Of a stretch of DNA of 64,000 nt, positions 41,262 through 49,156 are shown piece by piece. A program made the position numbers and the translations under genes. The stretch's first letter is position 1. Every line of letters starts with the position of its first letter. Source of the DNA: Phil1 sp040767925 (GTDB lineage Bacteria; Bacillota; Clostridia; Christensenellales; CAG-138); the NCBI GenBank assembly GCA_040767925.1, contig JAXGNN010000001.1, forward strand, positions 62,001 to 126,000, read 5' to 3'. The notes beneath the pieces were generated by a model that saw only the letters and a program-made list of their open reading frames with translations, did no database searches and was not told the DNA's origin.

Positions 41262-41347
41262 GATGGTAACTGGCTGCCATGCGCCTTGCGGCGTTTAGAC
41301 CCTTTAGCTTTGCGCCCCCGCTTTTCAACGGGTTTGCCATGAACACC
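41262..41347 (-). ncRNA. Cyclic-di-GMP-I (GEMM) riboswitch, first aptamer
   Basis: Same architecture as the second aptamer, nine bases upstream of it: GGTGTTCATGGCAAACC, a P2 stem with a GAAA loop, GGCGCAAAGCTAAAGGG, TCTAA, a GCAA tetraloop hairpin and GGCAGCCAGTTACC. Sequence differs from copy 2 mainly in compensated stem positions, which supports function. Tandem GEMM aptamers generally give a steeper or two-step response. Confidence 0.9.
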
Positions 41348-41375
41348 GTATGAGCGAGTCCTTCTCTCGTGAACA

Positions 41376-41404
41376 AATATATCATCGTTCCTCTGTGGTG
41401 TCAA
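41376..41404 (-). promoter_or_regulatory. Promoter of the riboswitch/matrix operon
   Basis: Consensus TTGACA (41399-41404), 17-base spacer, TATATT (41376-41381). Predicted start near 41369, about 20 bases before the first aptamer. Confidence 0.85.
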
Positions 41405-41409
41405 TAGTC

Positions 41410-41479
41410 AAATTACGTTTTATGCACAATAGTGTAACCAGCATTTTACCTATATTTCTAATATTTTACAACGTAATTT
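41410..41479. repeat. Split 10-bp inverted repeat upstream of the matrix promoter
   Basis: AAATTACGTT (41410-41419) and AACGTAATTT (41470-41479) are perfect inverted copies 50 bases apart in an AT-rich stretch just upstream of the -35 box. They could be paired binding sites for a dimeric activator or repressor. The rest of 41480-41542 shows nothing recognisable. Confidence 0.55.
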
Positions 41480-41542
41480 ATATTATGTAACGCATGTTTG
41501 TTGATCGTGTATCCCGAACAGGATTATAATGTAACTGGAAAA

Positions 41543-41562
41543 GGGAGGCGAAAACGCCTCCC
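41543..41562 (-). terminator. Rho-independent terminator after the SIMPL gene
   Basis: GGGAGGCG/CGCCTCCC 8-bp stem with an AAAA loop, followed on the minus strand by TTTTCC. Confidence 0.8.
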
Positions 41563-41586
41563 CAAAGTGTGATTATTTCACTATGT

Positions 41587-42384
41587 TCACGGCTCGAGCA
41601 TTTCGTAGACGACGCCGACATCCGCGCTCACCGTGATCTCGCCGATGCTGATGGGCATATCCACTGCGTCGGCGGCGGATTCGGGGATGCCGAGTTTGTT
41701 GTCGTCCCGGGAGTAGACAGGCTGACTCCTGCTGCTCTCCGTGACCGATACAGGCACAGCGGAAAGTTTCACGCCGAGCGTTTCAGCCATGGCCTTGGCC
41801 TTCCCTGCCGCGTCTTCTATCGCGATCTGCAGCGCCTGCTGATACGCCTTGCTGGTATCGGACACCGTGAACGTGAGGCCATGGGTACCGGTCGCTCCGG
41901 CGGCGATGGCGGCTCCCATCACCGCCCCCGCCTTCTCGATGGGCGTGACGGTGACGAGCAGGCTTGTGGTCATCCTGTACCCCGCGATAACGGCGGGGGA
42001 TTTATCGTAATCGTAGATCTCGCTCAGGTTGATGCCGCTGGTCTTGATGTTCTTCTCCGCGACGCCCGCCGCGATGATCGCCGCGGTGACGGCCTCGGTG
42101 AGCGCGGCGTTGTCGCTCTGCGCCTCGGCCGCCGTCTTCGCCTCGGTATAGATCTCCGTGTAGAACGTGGCGGTGTCGGGCGTCAGTACGACCTTGCCCG
42201 AGCCGGTCACGTTGAGCACGTCGGGCTCTTCCGGCGCTTCCTGCGTGATGTTGACGTCCGGGGAAATCACGGTGGGCTCGTTCTTGACGGCCTCCGCGAG
42301 CTGTTCCTCGGATTTGCACGCTCCCATAAGGAGAGCGACGCACAGCAGCGCGCAGATGATGATCGCGATCTTATTTGCCTTCAT
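41587..42384 (-). CDS. SIMPL-domain (DUF541) lipoprotein
   Basis: A 265-residue lipoprotein with the lipobox LLMGAC. The SIMPL domain begins at LNVTGSGKVVLTPDTATFY and includes NIKTSGINLSEIYDYD and a C-terminal VSADVGVVYEML, the usual start and end of DUF541. Function is unsettled, with proposals including stress and envelope roles. The start at 42384 has GGAGG nine bases before it and overlaps the DUF4349 gene by 14 bases. Confidence 0.9.
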   Translation of the reverse strand: MKANKIAIIICALLCVALLMGACKSEEQLAEAVKNEPTVISPDVNITQEAPEEPDVLNVTGSGKVVLTPDTATFYTEIYTEAKTAAEAQSDNAALTEAVTAAIIAAGVAEKNIKTSGINLSEIYDYDKSPAVIAGYRMTTSLLVTVTPIEKAGAVMGAAIAAGATGTHGLTFTVSDTSKAYQQALQIAIEDAAGKAKAMAETLGVKLSAVPVSVTESSRSQPVYSRDDNKLGIPESAADAVDMPISIGEITVSADVGVVYEMLEP

Positions 42385-43456
42385 TGTCGGCATCCTCCGG
42401 TTTATTCTTGCTGGTTTCATATCTGATCTGTTCCAGATAAGCAGCCTTCTGCTGTTCGAAGAGCATCTGCTGGCGCACGGCAGCCTTGGCCGACTCCTCC
42501 GCCCTCCTGTTCGCGCTGCGCTTGGCTAAGGCGCGGACGATGAGGAAGATCGCGGCCGCGATCACGGCGAGGACGATGAGCACCGGCAGGGCGCTGACGA
42601 ACCAGACGAACAGGTTCGTAAAGAAGGTCCCCACGCCGTAAAGCGAGTTGGTGAAGCCCTCGCTGATGCGCTCCCCAGGGGTCTTAACACCCGCGGGGCC
42701 TTCCGTGAGCGCTTTCTCATAGAGCGTGATGTTGACCGTGGTGTAGTAGACGAGCGCGTCGTATTTTTTAAGCGTGCCGGTCAACTGCTCGATCTCGAGC
42801 ATGATCTGGCCGATTTTATCCTCAAGCGCGATCACGTCCGCGAGATTATCCGTCTTGACGAGTATGCTCTCGAGCCGCCCCAACTCTGTTTTGAGCACCT
42901 GCAGGCGGGAATCGACGTCGAAGTAGCTGTCCGTAATGTCGTCCGCGTAATCGCGGCTGCCCAACAGCGTGCCGAGCCCTTTCACGCCCTCGATGAACTC
43001 GTCCGCCTTTTCCGCCGGAACCCTGAGGGTCAGGTTCGCGGTCCTGCCGGCTTCCCCGTAGGTCGTGGGCTTCTTTCCGTTGACGGTGCTGCTCTGCGAA
43101 TAGCCGCCGAGCGCGGAGAGTTTCTGCTGTACAGCTGCGAGGTCGCCGTCGAAATCGTCGCTCTGTATGGAGAGCTCGTAGGTGCGGATGACCTTCCTGC
43201 CGCCGTACATGTCGGCGATGGTGTCCCCCTGTCCGGGGCTGACGGTTTCCCCGGCGATCAGGCCGCCTTCCTGCTTGTCGACGTATTCGGGCGCCTGCGG
43301 CGCGCCCGACGCGTCGTTCTGGGTGACGCCCGCGCCGCCCCAGCCCGTTGCGCTGTCCCGCGCAGGCGCGGACTCGGCGTTCTTCCCCGAAGCGCATCCG
43401 GCGAGCATCGCGAGCATCAGAAAAGCTGATATAATAACGATCAAAGTCTTTTTCAT
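42371..43456 (-). CDS. DUF4349 lipoprotein
   Basis: A 361-residue lipoprotein (lipobox LAMLAGC). The DUF4349 core has TYELSIQSDDFDGDLAAV, LTLRVPAEKADEFIEGV and a coiled coil around VLKTELGRLESILVKTDNL, followed by a C-terminal TM helix (about 295-318) and a basic, glutamine-rich cytoplasmic tail. It is therefore anchored at both ends. AAGGAGG lies seven bases before 43456. It forms a two-gene unit with SIMPL. Confidence 0.88.
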   Translation of the reverse strand: MKKTLIVIISAFLMLAMLAGCASGKNAESAPARDSATGWGGAGVTQNDASGAPQAPEYVDKQEGGLIAGETVSPGQGDTIADMYGGRKVIRTYELSIQSDDFDGDLAAVQQKLSALGGYSQSSTVNGKKPTTYGEAGRTANLTLRVPAEKADEFIEGVKGLGTLLGSRDYADDITDSYFDVDSRLQVLKTELGRLESILVKTDNLADVIALEDKIGQIMLEIEQLTGTLKKYDALVYYTTVNITLYEKALTEGPAGVKTPGERISEGFTNSLYGVGTFFTNLFVWFVSALPVLIVLAVIAAAIFLIVRALAKRSANRRAEESAKAAVRQQMLFEQQKAAYLEQIRYETSKNKPEDADNEGK

Positions 43457-43505
43457 GCGGCTGCCTCCTTGCTTTACCAATATAACGCATTATATCACTT
43501 GCCGG

Positions 43506-43534
43506 TTGCAGAGCGCTATGAATTGTGTTAAAAT
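43506..43534 (+). promoter_or_regulatory. Promoter of tRNA-Leu
   Basis: TTGCAG (43506-43511), 17-base spacer, TAAAAT (43529-43534). Confidence 0.65.
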
Positions 43535-43544
43535 CCTTTTTGTC

Positions 43545-43631
43545 GCCGGAATGATGGAATTGGCAGACGTGACGGACTCAAAATCCGTTGGTAGCGATAC
43601 CGTGTGGGTTCGAGTCCCACTTCCGGCACCA
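43545..43631 (+). tRNA. tRNA-Leu (anticodon CAA)
   Basis: An 87-base class II tRNA with acceptor GCCGGAA/TTCCGGC, anticodon loop CTCAAAA (CAA), a long variable arm (TTGGTAGCGATACCG region), T arm GTGGG TTCGAGT CCCAC and encoded CCA. Confidence 0.95.
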
Positions 43632-43648
43632 AAAGAAAAGGCTGCCCT

Positions 43649-43680
43649 TTGGGGCACCCTCCGTAAGGAAGGTGCCCCAA
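43649..43680 (+). terminator. Hairpin downstream of tRNA-Leu
   Basis: TTGGGGCACC and GGTGCCCCAA form a 10-bp stem with a 12-base loop that contains a small inner stem, 18 bases after the CCA. The tract after it is not T-rich. Confidence 0.5.
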
Positions 43681-43736
43681 GTGCGCTTTGTATCTAAAGT
43701 AAAATAGTATTCTTTATGTTGGCGTAACCCTCTCGG

Positions 43737-45401
43737 TTATGCCGTTTTTCTTGCTTTGCGGGTCATGTGCTCCTTGAAGTATCGCTCCATCTCCTCGGGC
43801 GATGGTTCCCGTATGACGCCCACTCCGTTGTAGTAGATGTCGATTGTCTGGTATCGCTTCCCGTCCCTGTAATCGGGCTTGGATACCACGATCTTCTCGA
43901 TGAACTCATGCACGAGTTCCGGCGTCAGTTCGGTCATACGTGTCACGCGCCGAACCTTCTCGATGAACCGCTGCAAGTCTTCTTCCTCAGCGGCGGAGAT
44001 GTTGACCTCGTTCTCCATTTCGGGAACTTGCGCTTTCAGACTGCGCTGTTCGCTTTCCAGCGATAGGGAGAGCGTAGCGTACCGTTCCTCCGAGATGTTA
44101 CCCAAGGCTGAATCCTCGTAGAGCTTCTGGATAATGCCGTCAAGCTCATGGATGCGTCGCTTTGCCTTCTCCAGTTCCCGCCGTTTTTCGGTAAGCTCCC
44201 GTTTGTGAGCTTCGCCGCTCTGTGCACGCTGCCGCTCGGCAAACTGCTTTTCGCAGCATTGCACATACCACAGTACCCGCTGGAGGCTTTCGAGAACAAG
44301 CTGTTCGACCACCTTTTCCCGAATGTAGTGTGCCGAGCATACGTCGCTGTTCTTGCGGTAGGAGGAGCAGAAGAAATATGCCTGATCCCGCTTGTAGTTG
44401 TTGGTGACGGAGTAGTACAGCTTCTCGCCGCAGTCCGCACAGTAGAGCAGTCCCGAAAACATACTCAGTATGCCCGTTCTCGTTGGCCTTCTGCGTTCCT
44501 TTCGCAGCCGCTGCACCAGTTCAAAGGTTTCCCTGTCTACAATGGCGGGGTGCGTATCGGGGAATACCGACCATTTCTCCTGCGGGTTGTCTATCCGCTT
44601 CTTCTGCTTGAAGGATTTGGTCGAGGAGCGGAAGTTCACCGTGTCACCGGCGTACTCCTGCTTGTCCAGTATCTCCGCTACGGTAGCCGCGCACCAGTTG
44701 AACGGTACCTTCGGCATATTCCCGCATTTGCGCCCCTTGCTGTTCCAGTATTCCGTGGGTGTGGGGATCTTCTCCACTTTGAGCTGCTTTGCGATCTGCG
44801 TCGGGCCGAAGCCCTTGACACACTTGGCATATATCCGTCTGACCACCTTTGCCGCTTCCTCATCAATCACCCAACGGTCTTTCTGTTCGGTATCCTTCTC
44901 GTAACCGAAAGGAGGGTTGGTCGTAAGCGGCTGTCCTGAATTGCCCTTGCTCTGCATGACCCTTCTGACTTTTTCGCTGGTATTCTTGGCGTGCCATTCG
45001 TTGAACAAGTCCTGCATGGGTACGATGTCGCTCACGCCCTTTGCGGTGTCGATGTTGTCCATAATGGCGATGTAGCGAATCCCCAGCCTGTCGAAGTCCT
45101 CCTCCAGAAGCTGTCCCACCACAAGGCGGTTTCTGCCCAGCCTCGAATGATCCTTTACCACAAGGTTTGCTATCATTCCCTGTTCCGCAAGCTCCATGAT
45201 CTCCATAAAGGCGGGGCGGGTGAATGTCACGCCGCTGTAGCCGTCATCGAAGAAGAAGCGGGGATTAGTTAGGTGATTGTCCCTTGCATATTGCTCAAGG
45301 ATCGCGCGCTGGTTCTGTATGCTCCCGGAGACGCCTTCTCGTTCATCGTCTCTTGAAAGCCTTGCATACAGGGCTGTAATCCTGTTATCCGACTGTTTCA
45401 A
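43737..45401 (-). CDS. Large serine recombinase (TnpX-like)
   Basis: A 554-residue site-specific recombinase. The resolvase domain has YARLSRDDEREGVSGSIQNQ with the catalytic serine just after the first Arg. A recombinase domain includes NPPFGYEKD. A zinc ribbon (LLYCADCGEKLYY, later CSSYR and CSAHY) and a long coiled coil (about 390-450) end the protein. It inserts and excises elements like Tn4451. It is the leftmost gene of the element. Confidence 0.95.
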   Translation of the reverse strand: MKQSDNRITALYARLSRDDEREGVSGSIQNQRAILEQYARDNHLTNPRFFFDDGYSGVTFTRPAFMEIMELAEQGMIANLVVKDHSRLGRNRLVVGQLLEEDFDRLGIRYIAIMDNIDTAKGVSDIVPMQDLFNEWHAKNTSEKVRRVMQSKGNSGQPLTTNPPFGYEKDTEQKDRWVIDEEAAKVVRRIYAKCVKGFGPTQIAKQLKVEKIPTPTEYWNSKGRKCGNMPKVPFNWCAATVAEILDKQEYAGDTVNFRSSTKSFKQKKRIDNPQEKWSVFPDTHPAIVDRETFELVQRLRKERRRPTRTGILSMFSGLLYCADCGEKLYYSVTNNYKRDQAYFFCSSYRKNSDVCSAHYIREKVVEQLVLESLQRVLWYVQCCEKQFAERQRAQSGEAHKRELTEKRRELEKAKRRIHELDGIIQKLYEDSALGNISEERYATLSLSLESEQRSLKAQVPEMENEVNISAAEEEDLQRFIEKVRRVTRMTELTPELVHEFIEKIVVSKPDYRDGKRYQTIDIYYNGVGVIREPSPEEMERYFKEHMTRKARKTA

Positions 45402-45484
45402 AATGTACTCCTTTCTCTCAGCCGGATATGATATGAATTGCAGACAAGCTCATCATACCATACCCGACCGAAGCGTTCAACGGT

Positions 45485-45718
45485 TTAACCGCCCTGTCTT
45501 AAAATGCGGTCTGTCTTTTCCCGTATGGTTTCCTTGGCACAGGCATTGAAGTGCGTGTTGACCGCATACACCGTGCCGTCTATCTCTTGACTGAAACACA
45601 GGGGGTACGGATAGCGTATCTTGTCAAACCATGCGATGCGCTTTTCGCTATCCATTTTTCCAAGCCTGTCTGTGATATCGTCAAGCAGACCGTATATCTC
45701 GTCCCGCTCTTTCATCAT
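45485..45718 (-). CDS. TnpW-family transposon-encoded small protein
   Basis: A 77-residue protein. The second half, EIDGTVYAVNTHFNACAKETIREKTDRIL, is the pattern of TnpW proteins, short accessory genes next to TnpX-type recombinases. The N-terminal 40 residues are an extra helical extension. Its ATG overlaps the relaxase stop by 4 bases. Function unknown. Confidence 0.65.
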   Translation of the reverse strand: MMKERDEIYGLLDDITDRLGKMDSEKRIAWFDKIRYPYPLCFSQEIDGTVYAVNTHFNACAKETIREKTDRILRQGG

Positions 45719-47073
45719 TCGTAATACCTCTCTTTCTGTTTTTCTCTGATCGTCAACTCATGCTGACGTTCCGCTTCGATCAGTTCCTTTACCCTCGGAA
45801 TGGCGGCAAAGGTCTGTTGAGCAATCTTGAGTTCTTCCCGCAGCGGTTTCATGCGCGCCGAAAGCTCGCGGCGCAGCGCCTTGTTGCATTCCATATCTTC
45901 CTCGTCTTTCGGACGTCGGATAAGATTACTGATATGGCTGCGCTCCTGCCCAAGTTCAGTTATCTGCGCTTCCGTATTGTCCATGAACGCAACAAGCTCT
46001 TCCGCCGAATGAATATCATTGCGGTAAAGGAACTGTTGCTGTTTGTCCCATTGTTCGAGCCGCCGTACCTCAGCGCGAAGCTCCGGCGTGAGTGGCACCG
46101 GCGATTGCAGCGGCGCGTCCTCAATGCCAAGTATGAGCTTCAATAATTCTGTGAGCAGATAGAACAGCGCGGATATATCGTCCATACGCTGTACCTTTTG
46201 AAGCTCGTATTCCATGTTGAAAAGCGGCGTGTTCTTTTGTCTGGGAATACGTGCACCGTATTGCGCGGGTTCATAATCGTTATTTAGCAGCCGTTCCCGT
46301 ATTGCTTCCGGAGTGTATCTGCTGCCGAGGGAATCAAGGCGTATCGCTCGCTGCCATCCGGGTGCGATCACAGCGGGGTGTTTGTAGCGTTCATCCCGTG
46401 TATAGCGATAACCGAGCGATTTCAGGTTGTACTCGAAGGCGGTATAGTGATTTGACATCATGAGCGCGCGGTCTATATCCTGCCGCAGCATATCCCGATG
46501 GGTGAGCTTGCCGTTTTTGTGAATCCAGTAGGCGGTGCGCTCCATGCAGTAAAATGGTACGTCCTTCAAAACGGATTTGCCATGCTCAAGGCAGACGGCG
46601 TCCGAAATATCCCGTAGCCTGTGATGGTCGGAGATATGGTTTTCAAACTTTCTGCCGGTCTTAAACGATACGGAATTGACGATAAAATGATTGTGCAGAT
46701 TGTCCGTGTTGAGGTGGGTGGTGACGACGATCTCGTATTCGTCGCCCCACATACGTCGTGCGGTCTCCATGCCGATGCTCTGCGCTTCCTCCGGCGTGAC
46801 CTCGCCTGTGGGGAAGCTCTGATAACCGTGATACCCCACATTCCCGCCGAGCTTGCCGAACCGCTGCTTCGTCGCCATCATGTGATCGTATGCTCTTTGC
46901 TTCGGGCAGTTGATCGCTGAGACATACATCGCGCGGTCGGTCTTTTCGGGGTTGGCGGCATAGCTGATGGCGTTTTCCAGACCGCTCGTATCCGTTGTCT
47001 TTTCGGGATTCTCCACATACATGATGCCCGCCTTCAGCGATTTCTTCAGGGGCCAGAATCCGGTGGTCGCCAC
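45715..47073 (-). CDS. MobP-type relaxase
   Basis: A 452-residue mobilisation nuclease. The histidine triad motif lies in THLNTDNLHNHFIVNS near residues 117-132. The N-terminus includes YVENPEKT. The C-terminal part (from about 300) is a long helical region. GTG at 47073 is the start, seven bases after GGAGG. It overlaps MobC by 28 bases. It would nick the element at the oriT upstream of mobC for transfer by a helper conjugation system. Confidence 0.92.
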   Translation of the reverse strand: MATTGFWPLKKSLKAGIMYVENPEKTTDTSGLENAISYAANPEKTDRAMYVSAINCPKQRAYDHMMATKQRFGKLGGNVGYHGYQSFPTGEVTPEEAQSIGMETARRMWGDEYEIVVTTHLNTDNLHNHFIVNSVSFKTGRKFENHISDHHRLRDISDAVCLEHGKSVLKDVPFYCMERTAYWIHKNGKLTHRDMLRQDIDRALMMSNHYTAFEYNLKSLGYRYTRDERYKHPAVIAPGWQRAIRLDSLGSRYTPEAIRERLLNNDYEPAQYGARIPRQKNTPLFNMEYELQKVQRMDDISALFYLLTELLKLILGIEDAPLQSPVPLTPELRAEVRRLEQWDKQQQFLYRNDIHSAEELVAFMDNTEAQITELGQERSHISNLIRRPKDEEDMECNKALRRELSARMKPLREELKIAQQTFAAIPRVKELIEAERQHELTIREKQKERYYE

Positions 47074-47399
47074 GTCATCGCCTCCGTTTCCGCTGCGAGC
47101 TCCTTTGTATTCCTTTTCTCGGGCAGTAATAATTCCCGCTGTATGTCCGATATGAGCACAATCAACTCGGTTTCGGTATCCGCGCTGACCTTATCGCTGA
47201 TGTCATTAGAAAGCTCGCACAGCTTTCCGTAAAACGAATAGAAAACGTCTGGGGCCGTCGGTTTCGGCGAATACCCAAGCGCCCTCTTTCTCATATACTC
47301 CGCGACCGGCAAGCCGCATGCGGAAGAAAGCTTCTCTATCTGTGTTTTCTCCCGCTGCGTCATGCGGACGCCTACTCTTGTTTCTTTTGGTTCATTCAT
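47046..47399 (-). CDS. MobC-like relaxosome accessory protein
   Basis: A 117-residue protein with an RHH-like N-terminus (ETRVGVRMTQREKTQIEKLS, then CGLPVAEYMRKRALG) typical of MobC/plasmid mobilisation relaxosome proteins that bind oriT. The C-terminal half is helical. The start at 47399 is chosen from the conserved MNEPKE opening. It lies between the candidate oriT and the relaxase gene. Confidence 0.85.
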   Translation of the reverse strand: MNEPKETRVGVRMTQREKTQIEKLSSACGLPVAEYMRKRALGYSPKPTAPDVFYSFYGKLCELSNDISDKVSADTETELIVLISDIQRELLLPEKRNTKELAAETEAMTWRPPDSGP

Positions 47400-47430
47400 T
47401 TCATCACTTCTTTCTTTTGAGGGGGTAATA

Positions 47431-47506
47431 GGGGCCTCCCCTAAAAGCGCGGCGTCGGTATTTTGCCGACGCCGCACCGGAACTTGGGCGTACAAGTTCC
47501 CTGCTC
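47431..47506. other. Candidate oriT: cluster of three hairpins upstream of mobC
   Basis: Three inverted repeats follow each other: GGGG/CCCC (47431-47441), a perfect 10-bp stem (47449-47458 with 47466-47475) and a perfect 8-bp stem GGAACTTG/CAAGTTCC (47479-47486 with 47493-47500), followed by CTGCTCG. Location next to mobC and relaxase and an inverted repeat ending just before TTCCCTGC resemble MOBP origins, where the nick follows an inverted repeat. The nick position is inferred only. Confidence 0.55.
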
Positions 47507-47700
47507 GTTACGGTATGAGACAGACGTTTTTCTCGTGGGATAATACAGGCATATTCAGTAGATGCCGTTTCTTGTAATATGAGGTTTTCGGCTATGTTTG
47601 GAAAGAAAACGAAAGTATTGGGGCATGATTATATAGCGATAGAATTGAAATGCTCGTTTTTCATGACGCCAAAGTGATGCCGCTATATCTCTAACAATAC

Positions 47701-47725
47701 AAAAAAGCGGCATCGCTCTGATGCC
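47701..47725 (-). terminator. Rho-independent terminator after the ParM-partner gene
   Basis: GGCATC (47709-47714) pairs with GATGCC (47720-47725); on the minus strand GC and then six Ts (47701-47706) follow. Confidence 0.75.
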
Positions 47726-47726
47726 A

Positions 47727-48014
47727 TTACGCAAGGAAATCGTCAAGTGTATCAAGAAGCGAGCTTTCATCCTCGGATATGGCTTGTTCTTGGGCGAGTG
47801 TGTCATTTGCCGCAACGACGGATATGTCTTTTAAGCTCTCCCGTATCGTCTGCCGTATGATATCCGCAATGTCTCTGTCCTGCCCAAAATATGCGTTTAT
47901 CGCTGCAATCACCGTCTTGTTCTTTGACGCCTCCGCGCCTTGCAGATATTCCCATGCCCTGCGGTCTGCCGCACTGTCCATGTTGAAGCGGACGCTCAAC
48001 CGCTTGGGCTTCAT
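47727..48014 (-). CDS. Small partner protein of the ParM-like gene
   Basis: A 95-residue protein starting KPKRLSVRFNMDSAADRRAW, the opening seen in small DNA-binding or adaptor proteins encoded beside ParM/StbA-like actins on clostridial elements. The acidic C-terminus (EDESSLLDTLDDFL) could contact the filament. It overlaps the ParM-like gene by 4 bases and ends in a terminator. Confidence 0.65.
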   Translation of the reverse strand: MKPKRLSVRFNMDSAADRRAWEYLQGAEASKNKTVIAAINAYFGQDRDIADIIRQTIRESLKDISVVAANDTLAQEQAISEDESSLLDTLDDFLA

Positions 48015-48937
48015 ACCTTACCGCCGTCCCTTTGCAGCTTCACTTCCAGCATCCGCTCGTACCCCTTTGCCGTGGCGCAGATGTCGTCGTTGACGGTGAC
48101 GCGACTTTCGTCGTACTCGGCGAAGTTGCGGATGAGGCAGCCGCCTCCGCCCACCACATACAGCTTCATGAGCCGGGGATCGTAGCCATGCTCCCGAAGC
48201 CTTCTGAAGATGCCCGTCACATATTCCCGCACGGTGTCTGTGACGGTAGCAAGATACGCCGCGTCGATGTCAGCCGTGCCGAAGCGCAAGATACGTGTAA
48301 CGGTCGATTCGGGCGGTTCGGCATGGTGCAGGCGCATGAGGTTTTCGCGCACGGCAAGCATACACTGATGTGTGCCGAACTTCTCAGTAAAGCACCGCTT
48401 GGGGTCAGGGCGCTTGTCGTTGACGAACATGATGTTCATAGTACCGTTGCCGATGTCGCAGAGCATATTCACGCCGGAAAAATCGGCAAGGTTGTTGATG
48501 ATCGCCGCAAAGCCCTGCGGGTAAACCTCCGCGCCCACAAAGCGCACATGGTACGCTTTGCCCTTGAAAGTATAGTCGACCGCTTCGTTTTGCAACAGAT
48601 ACGCTTTGAACGCCGCGCGCTGTTCGCCCACCCATGTGAGAGGCAACCCCGCAGCGATGAATACGTCTGCGGAATACGATTTACTGATATTCAGCTCCCG
48701 TGCGATGGCGGCAAGCGTCAGCACATAGTAATCAGCGTCCTGCATCTTGTCCGCAGCGAACTCCTTGTGTTCCTCACCGATGAGATAGTAGCCGCCGTTG
48801 TATTCGAGCAAATTCTCCTTGAATACCGGTTCTTTGTCGTATGCGCTCACGCCCGTGGGAAAGCAGGTGTTCGCCGTCTTGATATTCCCGTAGCCGTGGT
48901 CGATGCCGATAATGTGCGTGTTATTGTACTTCTTCAT
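48011..48937 (-). CDS. ParM/StbA-family actin-like protein
   Basis: A 308-residue actin-fold protein. The phosphate-1 loop region is IIGIDHGYGNIKTAN, the connect/phosphate-2 part NMLCDIGNGTMNIMFV and the adenosine motif YVVGGGGCLIRNF. Such proteins form filaments that move plasmids to cell poles. On an integrated element they may keep the excised circle. It overlaps the 55-residue gene upstream and the partner gene downstream by 4 bases each. Confidence 0.9.
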   Translation of the reverse strand: MKKYNNTHIIGIDHGYGNIKTANTCFPTGVSAYDKEPVFKENLLEYNGGYYLIGEEHKEFAADKMQDADYYVLTLAAIARELNISKSYSADVFIAAGLPLTWVGEQRAAFKAYLLQNEAVDYTFKGKAYHVRFVGAEVYPQGFAAIINNLADFSGVNMLCDIGNGTMNIMFVNDKRPDPKRCFTEKFGTHQCMLAVRENLMRLHHAEPPESTVTRILRFGTADIDAAYLATVTDTVREYVTGIFRRLREHGYDPRLMKLYVVGGGGCLIRNFAEYDESRVTVNDDICATAKGYERMLEVKLQRDGGKV

Positions 48938-49101
48938 TCTGTTTTTCCTCCGTGTTTTTGTTTTTCTTTACTCTCCGAGAAAGAGATGAGCGCGGGACAA
49001 CCGCTGCTGCCGAGCATCAGGCAGCTTTGGTGAGCGCACTGCATACATAGGGTGTTCTTAACCTTGAGCCATTCATGTTTCTTTGGTTTGTACTGTTCCA
49101 T
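48934..49101 (-). CDS. Small Cys-containing protein of the mobile element
   Basis: A 55-residue protein (MEQYKPKKHEWLKVKNTLC, then MQCAHQSCLMLGSSGCPAL) with four cysteines arranged CxxC...C...C, suggesting a small zinc site. GGAGG lies four bases before the ATG at 49101, and the stop overlaps the ParM-like start. No family recognised. Confidence 0.6.
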   Translation of the reverse strand: MEQYKPKKHEWLKVKNTLCMQCAHQSCLMLGSSGCPALISFSESKEKQKHGGKTE

Positions 49102-49156
49102 GTTTCCTCCGTTTTCGGGCACGAAAAAAGCACCTCTCGTTTTTTGAGCAGGTGCT

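Noticed and set aside
41169..41347. Roughly 95-bp direct repeat, first read as a generic tandem repeat or short CRISPR-like unit
   Set aside because: The conserved positions are those of the c-di-GMP-I aptamer, so it is reported as two riboswitches. Only two units exist and there are no spacers.
43545..43631. tRNA-Leu as the attachment site of the mobile element
   Set aside because: No repeated tRNA 3' end was found near 60.5 kb, and large serine recombinases rarely use tRNA genes; adjacency alone is not enough.
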